Positions 7,809-13,810 of a DNA stretch of 18,339 nt are shown here, in pieces (position 1 is the first letter of the stretch; each line of letters begins with the position of its first letter). A program made the position numbers and the translations under genes. The DNA is taken from contig CAZNDN010000085.1 of assembly GCA_964571815.1 (NCBI GenBank), positions 1-18,339 on the forward strand, in the 5' to 3' direction. This stretch comes from CAZNDN01 sp964571815 (GTDB taxonomy: Bacteria; Fibrobacterota; Chitinivibrionia; Chitinivibrionales; WJKA01). A model generated the notes under the pieces. The model searched no databases and was not told where the DNA came from. It saw nothing but the letters and a program-made list of their open reading frames with translations.

Positions 7809-8024
7809 CTTGCCCGCTCCTCATCCGATCGTGTCCGGACGCCGATGCGCCGCGATGAAACGAGTTTACTTGCACTACCCACCACAGATACGATAATATA
7901 CATAAGGTGGGGAGATTCACGCCCGGCCGGCGCCGCGGGTTACACTCGATAGGAACTCGCCCCCGGTACAGTGAACACATAGTATATTATGCCGGTTACC
8001 TGGATACGGAGTCTGTGAGTCCTT
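7809..8024. promoter_or_regulatory. Divergent promoter region between EPS operon and FHA-STAS gene
   Basis: This 216-bp gap separates two divergent units. It contains a perfect 9-bp inverted repeat: GTATATTAT read on the minus strand at 7901-7893 and the same 9-mer on the plus strand at 7982-7990. Each copy is oriented as a -10-like element for the gene it faces, placing starts roughly 75 bases upstream of the minus-strand ATG and about 30 bases upstream of the plus-strand ATG. Both lie in AT-rich islands in otherwise GC-rich DNA. I find no good -35 for either, so a non-housekeeping sigma factor or an activator may be needed. GAGGAG at 7822-7817 is the ribosome binding site of the minus-strand gene. 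Confidence 0.5.
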
Positions 8025-9218
8025 ATGCCTACGCTCGTGCTCCTGCGCAATGATTCGGTCCTGGGGACCTACGTGATGAGCGGGGACCCGGTGACGGTGG
8101 GACGGTCGCGCGACAACACGATCTCCATTGTCAGCAGCGGTGTTTCCCGTCACCATTGTCGCATCGAGCAATCCGGCGGCTCGTTCGTCCTTACCGATCT
8201 GGGTTCGCTCAACGGCACATTCGTCAACGGAAGCCGCGCAAAGCGGGTACGGCTCAGTCACGGCGACGGCATTGCCGTGGCTACCTACGTCATCCTTTTC
8301 AAGGAGCAGCCGGCTGCCGCCGCGAGTCCGGCCTCGGCACGCTCTTCCCCGTTGAGAATCGAGGACGACGATCAGGCGGCCGGGGATCGGCCGGAGGTGA
8401 CTTCCGTATCGCCGGGCGGGGGGCCGAATACCGTTCTCATGCAGGCGCAATCCTCGCACAAGCCGGGAGCCGATACGGAGCTGAAAATCGACAGCGCGCT
8501 GATCGACAGCGACCTGCTTGTCGTCCGGGTGACGCTTCGCGGACCAATCGATCAGAACAACGCAAAAAGGCTTCCCCGGTTGTTTGATCCGCTGTTTGCC
8601 GACGGGACATTCAATGTCCTTCTGGAGATGAGTGAGGTCCCGTTCATCGGCAGTACCGGCTGGGGCGCCCTGCTTCGTCAACTCAAGCGTGTACAGCAGG
8701 ACGGGCATGCGATAAAGCTGGTTCACCTCAGCCGAAAGGTGGCCGAGCAGGCACGGCTGCTGGCCCTTGACAAACTCTTCGGGGTGTACCCCTCGGAAGA
8801 AGCTGCGCTGAAAGCCTTTCAATCGGAGGCCGGCCCGGCCGAATCGGAGGCGCCGCCCGAAAAGAGCACCGACGAGCGGAAACCGCCGTTGGAAGCCGCT
8901 TCCCCCGCGTCACGGTCAACCCCGTCGCGGGCGCCGCAGGCTCCTCCTCCAACCGCACGCGAAGCGGGGGGCGAGGAACAAGCCGGCCGCCACGGTGGCG
9001 AACAGCCCGCTGTCGACAAGTGGGATTTGCCGCTTGAACAGAAAATCAAATCGATTATCATGGAGGATCCGCTCGGCGATGAGCGGAGGATTCGTCGACG
9101 TCTCTCCGATCCCGATTACGGTTCCGAGAAAATCGGGCGTTTCAAACTGCGTTCCCTGCTGAAAGTCATGAACCTCGATACCAAGCTGAAACGGTATCAA
9201 TTCTTCAAGATTTCCTGA
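8025..9218 (+). CDS. FHA-STAS regulatory protein with shared C-terminal module
   Basis: This 397-residue cytoplasmic protein starts with a forkhead-associated domain (about 3-93): GRSRDN (26-31), SRHHC (41-45) and LGSLNGTFVNG (59-69) retain the Arg, Ser, His and Asn positions that bind phosphothreonine. A linker (94-155) leads to a STAS domain (about 162-265) with DQNN (176-179) and GSTGWGAL (209-216); S210 is in the SpoIIAA phosphoserine position and the usual Asp before it is Gly. A long Pro/Ala/Glu-rich linker (266-330) precedes a basic 62-residue C-terminus (336-397) matching the end of the operon STAS protein. The STAS domains also correspond closely, so the two are paralogues differing in the N-terminal sensor. 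It probably reads Ser/Thr kinase output and passes it to the STAS partner; no kinase is in the window. The start is the ATG at which the FHA fold begins. Confidence 0.9.
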   Translation: MPTLVLLRNDSVLGTYVMSGDPVTVGRSRDNTISIVSSGVSRHHCRIEQSGGSFVLTDLGSLNGTFVNGSRAKRVRLSHGDGIAVATYVILFKEQPAAAASPASARSSPLRIEDDDQAAGDRPEVTSVSPGGGPNTVLMQAQSSHKPGADTELKIDSALIDSDLLVVRVTLRGPIDQNNAKRLPRLFDPLFADGTFNVLLEMSEVPFIGSTGWGALLRQLKRVQQDGHAIKLVHLSRKVAEQARLLALDKLFGVYPSEEAALKAFQSEAGPAESEAPPEKSTDERKPPLEAASPASRSTPSRAPQAPPPTAREAGGEEQAGRHGGEQPAVDKWDLPLEQKIKSIIMEDPLGDERRIRRRLSDPDYGSEKIGRFKLRSLLKVMNLDTKLKRYQFFKIS

Positions 9219-9355
9219 CCGACTCCGGCTGCGATGGGTGCGACTCGGCGCTCCGGCAGGCGCAGCGGAAAGACGGCCCGGCGCGTTCCACGTCGTGGCG
9301 GCTCACCGGTGATGTATTTTCCCACCGCAGCTTGCGGAAAGCACCCTTCCGTTCC
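9219..9355 (+). other. Short intergenic gap before the Mut7-C gene
   Basis: 137 bp with no gene. Two small palindromes are visible (CCACGTCGTGG near 9290 and CCGCA-GCT-TGCGG near 9327-9339), neither followed by a T-run, so no terminator is called. No clear promoter is seen; the Mut7-C gene may be read through from the FHA-STAS gene. Confidence 0.4.
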
Positions 9356-10135
9356 ATGGAATGCAAATCCGAACCAACCGCACGAATTCGTTTCTTCGAA
9401 GAACTCAACGATTTCGTCCCTCCCGACCGTCGCAAGGTCTGGAGCACGGTGCGTGTTCCATGTTCACCCGCGGTCAGGGACGTGATCCAGTCACGCGGGG
9501 TTCCGCATACCGAAGTTGACCTTGTCGTGGTCAATGGTGAATCGGTGGATTTCTCCTATCGTGTAAAACCGGACGATCGCATCGCGGTCTATCCGGTGTT
9601 CGAATCGCTGGATATCTCATCCCTTGCCCGCCTTCGGCCCCGTCCCTTGCGGCGTCCCCGGTTCATTTGTGACGTGCACCTGGGCAAGCTTGCCCGCAAC
9701 CTCCGGCTTCTGGGACTCGACACCGCGTACGAAAACGACTACGAAGACGCCGTGATCGTGGATGTATCGCGGCGGAAACGACGTGCCGTGCTTACCCGCG
9801 ACAGGGGCCTGCTCATGCGCTCGGGTGTTGTCAGGGGCTACTGTGTGCGTTCGACCGATCCGAGGGTCCAGACCGCCGAAGTGATCGAGCGGTTCGATCT
9901 GGCCGACTTCCTCTCCCCGCTAACCAGGTGCAGCCGCTGCAACGGCCCAATTGCCGATGTCCGGGTGGAGGACGTGTGGGACGAAGTACCACCGCGGACG
10001 CGGGAGCACTGCCGCCGGTTCGGAACGTGCCGCACCTGCGGCCGTGTTTATTGGCACGGCTCTCATGTGCGGTCGATTCTGGAAATGGCGGGCTTGGCAA
10101 GCCCCGAGAACAAATCAAAACAGTATCCATCGTGA
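9356..10135 (+). CDS. Mut7-C RNase-domain protein with N-terminal ubiquitin-like domain
   Basis: A 259-residue protein of the Ub-Mut7C plus Mut7-C architecture. The N-terminal part (about 9-90) is a beta-grasp, ubiquitin/MoaD-like domain (RIRFFEELNDF; VVVNGESVDFSYRVKPDD). The Mut7-C part begins at about 102 with FICDVHLGKLARNLRLLG (103-120) and has D106, the acidic NDYED segment (127-131) and LTRDRGLL (146-153), as expected of a PIN-like nuclease fold. It ends in a zinc ribbon with C192-x2-C195 and C225-x2-C228. Bacterial members are predicted RNases of unsettled substrate. I chose ATG 9356 because the ubiquitin-like domain follows directly; an in-frame TTG at 9332 would add eight residues. 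Neither has a strong Shine-Dalgarno sequence. The cysteine-cluster gene follows after 16 bp. Confidence 0.9.
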   Translation: MECKSEPTARIRFFEELNDFVPPDRRKVWSTVRVPCSPAVRDVIQSRGVPHTEVDLVVVNGESVDFSYRVKPDDRIAVYPVFESLDISSLARLRPRPLRRPRFICDVHLGKLARNLRLLGLDTAYENDYEDAVIVDVSRRKRRAVLTRDRGLLMRSGVVRGYCVRSTDPRVQTAEVIERFDLADFLSPLTRCSRCNGPIADVRVEDVWDEVPPRTREHCRRFGTCRTCGRVYWHGSHVRSILEMAGLASPENKSKQYPS

Positions 10136-10141
10136 AAGGAG
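10135..10141 (+). promoter_or_regulatory. Shine-Dalgarno AAAGGAG fixing a GTG start
   Basis: AAAGGAG begins on the last base of the Mut7-C stop codon and lies 10 bases before GTG 10152. It rules out the upstream in-frame ATG at 9951, which is buried inside the Mut7-C gene. Confidence 0.75.
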
Positions 10142-10151
10142 TACCACCGAA

Positions 10152-10541
10152 GTGCCTGCAACGCAACCCCCCTGCGACACGTGCCGGGCTCTCTGCTGCC
10201 GTCACGTAGCCATGGAAATCGACAGACCGACCTGTAAGCGAGATTACGACAATATCATCTGGTATCTTCTGCACGATAAGGTCCACGTATTCGTCGACCA
10301 CGAAGGAGACTGGATGGTGGAGTTCGAAACGCCCTGCCGCAACCTCAGGCAGGATTTTCGATGCGGGGACTACGAAAACCGTCCGCGCCTGTGCAGGGAA
10401 TACCCCGACCCCGACAACCATTGCGAATTCGAGGGCAGGGGGGATCCGTACTATCAGCATCATTTCTCACGCCCCGAAGAGTTCATCTCCTACCTGGAGC
10501 GCAGAGGAATCGACTGGCAATGGAAACGGAGAATCAGGTGA
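10152..10541 (+). CDS. YkgJ-family cysteine cluster protein
   Basis: A 129-residue protein read from a GTG start with AAAGGAG ten bases upstream. It opens with C8-x2-C11-x3-C15-C16, and further cysteines follow at 28, 62, 71, 81 and 91. This is the pattern of the YkgJ/UPF0153 family (zinc or iron-sulfur cysteine cluster proteins), including the CREYP-type motif (81-85). The biochemical function of the family is not established. There is no signal peptide, so it is cytoplasmic. It is co-directional with the Mut7-C gene and 16 bp away, so probably one transcript. Its last 8 bp overlap tail-to-tail with the minus-strand response regulator. Family call is good; role unknown. Confidence 0.88.
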   Translation: MPATQPPCDTCRALCCRHVAMEIDRPTCKRDYDNIIWYLLHDKVHVFVDHEGDWMVEFETPCRNLRQDFRCGDYENRPRLCREYPDPDNHCEFEGRGDPYYQHHFSRPEEFISYLERRGIDWQWKRRIR

Positions 10542-11298
10542 AGTTGACCACGTTGCCGAAGGCTATGTAGTCGCAGATCGTGCTTCGGTGACAGTGGTAG
10601 TACTCTTCCCGGCGGCGATAGTCTTCCGGCACCGCGGCATCCGCCCCGTCGAAGTCCGGCTCCAGGAAATGCTCGTAGTAGGTGAAGGCGCCGCGGAAAA
10701 GCTGGTACATGAAAAGAATGATTTTCGCGTTTGCACCCAGGTTGCGTTTCCAGATATGGCGAATCTCCCGGTCGGTTACGCCCATCTCGAGTGCCCAGTC
10801 GGTCACGAATGTCGGCGATTTCTCAAACAGCACGCGCGTCGAAACCGAGAGCGGGTCCTTACCGTGTGCCTGATAGCGGGGATTGATGATATTGAGAAGG
10901 GCATAGCGGTTGAGCATGCGGACAAATGAGCCGTAGTCAAGCTCCCCCGACTTCTCCATCAACGCCCTGGCCCCGTGCTTGGCAGCCAGAAATCCCTTGC
11001 GGGGGGAGGAGGCTCCGGTGAGTATGACGAAGGACACGTGACGATGAAACCGTTTCAGCAGGTAAAACTCATCGTCTTCCTTGTCCTTGAGTCCCGGATC
11101 GGCCACGCACACGTGGAAACGCTCGGGTGATTCCAGCAGCTCTACCGCTGTTCGGCTGTCGGAGGCGCATTTCACGCTGTAGAGGGAGAGCGGCGCCAGT
11201 TTCTCATTGAGAATCTTCAGTACGCGCGGATCGTCGTCAACCACGAGAAGATTGACGCTACCGTTTATGAAATAGTAAATCGGTCGTTGCTCCGCCAC
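10534..11298 (-). CDS. Response regulator with AraC-like C-terminal helix-turn-helix
   Basis: A 254-residue two-component regulator. The receiver (about 14-135) has D21-D23, phosphoacceptor D67 (VADPGL), T94 in VILTG and K116, so it looks phosphorylatable. After a linker, about 160-205 has the spacing of a single AraC-type helix-turn-helix (TDWALEMGVTDREIRHIW, then KRNLG), followed by an aromatic- and acid-rich tail (206-254). It is not an OmpR, NarL or NtrC output domain. The best start is GTG 11298, with AAGGGG about six bases upstream; no ATG lies nearer the receiver. No histidine kinase is adjacent. A good promoter (11411 to 11383, minus) lies upstream. The receiver call is firm; the DNA-binding assignment is moderate. 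Confidence 0.85.
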   Translation of the reverse strand: MAEQRPIYYFINGSVNLLVVDDDPRVLKILNEKLAPLSLYSVKCASDSRTAVELLESPERFHVCVADPGLKDKEDDEFYLLKRFHRHVSFVILTGASSPRKGFLAAKHGARALMEKSGELDYGSFVRMLNRYALLNIINPRYQAHGKDPLSVSTRVLFEKSPTFVTDWALEMGVTDREIRHIWKRNLGANAKIILFMYQLFRGAFTYYEHFLEPDFDGADAAVPEDYRRREEYYHCHRSTICDYIAFGNVVNFT

Positions 11299-11382
11299 CG
11301 GCCCCTTCTTCGTCGTCGGAAACCCTGCCGCTTGTACCGTGTCTGTTTACTTGCAGGGTCCATGTGCATTGGCGCTGGAATA

Positions 11383-11411
11383 ATTATACAATCATGTGTG
11401 AGAGGCGGCAA
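11383..11411 (-). promoter_or_regulatory. Sigma70-type promoter for the AraC-like response regulator
   Basis: Read on the minus strand: -35 TTGCCG (11411-11406), a 17-bp spacer, and a consensus -10 TATAAT (11388-11383). Transcription would begin near 11376, about 78 bases before the GTG at 11298. The element lies in the divergent gap before the OGT gene. Confidence 0.6.
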
Positions 11412-11477
11412 TACTTTGATACAGCTTTCGGGAGGACCACGCCGGCGTACGTCGGTACGAGTATCGGTTCATTTCTC

Positions 11478-13463
11478 ATGAGCACATCGACCAATTCTTC
11501 CGGCAGCCTGCTCGACCGGGCACTGCAGTGCCTGCGCCGGGGCGATCTCCCGGCCGCGCACCGATGGTGCCGCAAAGCGGTGGCGGCCGATCCCCGTTCG
11601 TACGCGGCGCGGATCAACTATGCCGAAGTACTGAGGAAGCTGGGATGGGCGCGGGAAGCCGAAGCCGAGGCACGAGAGGGAATGCGACTGGAGCCCCGAC
11701 GTCCCGAGGCTTACGTGTGCGCGGCAATGATTCTCCGGGAAAGCGGCCGGCTGGAGGATTCGGCGGCGGAGTTGCGGCGGGCCCTGGCGATCCGGCCCGC
11801 CGACACGCGGGTGCTTATGCAGCTCGGATACGTCTTGTATCGACTGGAAGCGTTCAGCGAGGCTCAGGAGGTTCTCGATCGGGCAGTGAACCAGGCGCCC
11901 GGCTCCGAAGAGGCACATCTGCGGCGGGGCGTGGTTCTGGCGTGCCGCGGAAAGCTCACGGAAGCCGAGGCGGCTTTCCGGCGGGCGGTCGGGCTCAATC
12001 CGCGCTCCTCCGATGCGTTTTTCAATCTGGGCAATCTCATGCGGGAGCGGCACCGGCCCGGTGATGCGGCCGATATGCTGCGCAAAGCGCTGGAGATCAA
12101 TCCGGAGTCGGCACCGATACGTACCAACCTTGCCGAATCACTCATGACCATGGGTGACGTGGATGGTGCACTGGAGCAGTACCGACGGGCTGTTGCGATG
12201 GACAAGCAGAGCGCTCGCGCCCGGGAGAATCTGATCTACTGTATGAATTTTGTCCCGGAGGCGTCCGGCGCCGACATTTATCGGGAGCACTGCCGATGGG
12301 CCGCAATGGTGGAGCGGGGCGAGGATAGGTCGCCGGTATACGACGTCGATCCCGACCCCTCTCGCGCGCTTCGCGTCGGCTATGTCTCGCCGGATTTTTC
12401 CCGCCACCCCGTCGGCGCGTTTATCCTGCCCTTGCTCAAGCATCACAACAAGGCGCGGTGCGAGGTGGTGTGTTTCTCCGACGTAAGCCGCTCCGACAGC
12501 CGCACCGACCAGTGCCGCGCCTCGGCATCGGAGTGGCACGATATTCGGCGTCTTTCCGACGGCGAACTGGCCGAGACGGTGCGTGCCGGCCGGATCGACA
12601 TCCTCGTTGACTGTGCGGGCCATACGCGGGGCAACAGGCTGGGCGCCTTCGCACGTCGACCGGCCCCGATTCAGCTCACCTGCGTGGGCTATCCCACCAC
12701 CACCGGCCTCCGTTCCATGCAGTATTACATCACCGACGATATCGTCGATCCGCCGGGGGCGGAGTCGTGTTTCAGCGAGCAACTCGTCCGCCTGAAAACG
12801 GGCTTCTGTTGCTATGAACCTCCCGCAACCGCTCCCGAGCCGGCATCAACGGTCAACGGCGCGGTCACCTTCGGCTCCCTGCATCACCTGGCTCGGCTTA
12901 ACCGCGAAGTAATCTCTCTGTGGGCCGGAATAGTGCGCCGGGTGCCCGGGGCTCGCCTGAAGATACTGCGGGATGCGGTGACCGACCGAACCCGGGCACG
13001 ATTGACCGCGTGGTTCGCGGACTACGGCATCGAAGCCGAACGGGTCGATATCAACAATGAACTTCCCCCGGGCGGTCACCTTCATGCCTGCCACGGCATC
13101 GATATTGCGCTGGATACGTTTCCCTGGAGCGGCCATACCACTGCCTGCGAAGCGCTGTGGATGGGGGTTCCCGTGGTGAGCCTTCGGGGCCGGCGTCACG
13201 CGGGACGCATGGTTGCCGGGATCCTTTCGCGTGTCGGTCTGGAGTCGCTCGTTGCCGAAACCAGGGAAGACTACGTGGACATTGCGGTGGAGCTTGCCGC
13301 CGACCGGCGGCGGAGAGCGTCTCTGCGGCGCAGCCTTCGAGATACCATGCGCGGCTCGGTGTTGTGTGACGGGCCGGGTTTTGCCGAAGCAATGGAGGAT
13401 GCGTATCGGGCTATGTGGCGTTCGTGGTGCCGGGGGCAAGAGCCTGTTGAAGAAGGGCGATGA
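11478..13463 (+). CDS. TPR-containing OGT/SPINDLY-family glycosyltransferase
   Basis: A 661-residue protein. Residues about 8-245 are roughly seven tetratricopeptide repeats; about 295-650 is a GT41 catalytic region related to O-GlcNAc transferase, which transfers a sugar from a nucleotide donor to Ser/Thr of proteins. Landmarks are RVGYVSPDF (299-307), H310 at the position of the active-site histidine, DILVDCAGHT (374-383), VGYPTTTG (403-410), LDTFPWSGHTT (545-555) and CEALWMGVPVVSL (557-569). In the nucleotide-binding GSLHHLARLN segment (466-475) R473 stands where family members usually have a lysine (K842 of human OGT). ATG 11478 is preferred because the earlier in-frame ATG at 11364 adds an atypical leader, although no strong Shine-Dalgarno sequence precedes either. 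With the CgeB-like gene downstream it suggests glycosylation of flagellin or another surface protein; no flagellar gene is visible. Confidence 0.92.
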   Translation: MSTSTNSSGSLLDRALQCLRRGDLPAAHRWCRKAVAADPRSYAARINYAEVLRKLGWAREAEAEAREGMRLEPRRPEAYVCAAMILRESGRLEDSAAELRRALAIRPADTRVLMQLGYVLYRLEAFSEAQEVLDRAVNQAPGSEEAHLRRGVVLACRGKLTEAEAAFRRAVGLNPRSSDAFFNLGNLMRERHRPGDAADMLRKALEINPESAPIRTNLAESLMTMGDVDGALEQYRRAVAMDKQSARARENLIYCMNFVPEASGADIYREHCRWAAMVERGEDRSPVYDVDPDPSRALRVGYVSPDFSRHPVGAFILPLLKHHNKARCEVVCFSDVSRSDSRTDQCRASASEWHDIRRLSDGELAETVRAGRIDILVDCAGHTRGNRLGAFARRPAPIQLTCVGYPTTTGLRSMQYYITDDIVDPPGAESCFSEQLVRLKTGFCCYEPPATAPEPASTVNGAVTFGSLHHLARLNREVISLWAGIVRRVPGARLKILRDAVTDRTRARLTAWFADYGIEAERVDINNELPPGGHLHACHGIDIALDTFPWSGHTTACEALWMGVPVVSLRGRRHAGRMVAGILSRVGLESLVAETREDYVDIAVELAADRRRRASLRRSLRDTMRGSVLCDGPGFAEAMEDAYRAMWRSWCRGQEPVEEGR

Positions 13464-13707
13464 ATTCATACTCGATCACATCCGCCAGCGCCACCCAATC
13501 CCCCTGTGTCTGCATGAGAACCATGGTTTCCAGGGAGTACGCCAGTTTCGCCGTCGCCCGGGGTTCGCCGGTCCCCGAACGCAGCAGCGTCGAGACGTCC
13601 TGCAACGCGAGGTTGAGTCGAGACGCCGCATCGCCGTAGTCGCCCGTACGGGCCAGAACGACAATCTCCCGGAGGGCACGCTTGAGGTCGGCGGGGGATC
13701 GGCACAT
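13411..13707 (-). CDS. Small helical protein of unknown function
   Basis: A 98-residue, all-helical-looking protein on the strand opposite its neighbours; its last 53 bp overlap the 3' end of the OGT gene tail-to-tail. The hydrophobic pattern is that of a compact helical bundle, and the conserved-looking C-terminal stretch GDWVALADVIEYEFIALL (69-86) recalls small proteins of flagellar or glycosylation clusters, including FliS-like chaperones. The resemblance is only an impression. ATG 13707 is the only start available in this frame before an upstream stop. No clear Shine-Dalgarno sequence is seen. Its position between two glycosyltransferase genes would suit a chaperone or substrate-binding helper. 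It could conceivably be a spurious frame, but the overlap covers only a fifth of it and the protein looks genuine. Confidence 0.6.
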   Translation of the reverse strand: MCRSPADLKRALREIVVLARTGDYGDAASRLNLALQDVSTLLRSGTGEPRATAKLAYSLETMVLMQTQGDWVALADVIEYEFIALLQQALAPGTTNAT

Positions 13708-13810
13708 GCAAAGAAAATAGCTCGGGTCGCCGGAGGCTCGCCGGGGAGGAGGTGTCCCGAATCATTTTTGTAGCGCAGCGGCCGTGTCAAGCGAGCCGCG
13801 GGGAGCGTAT

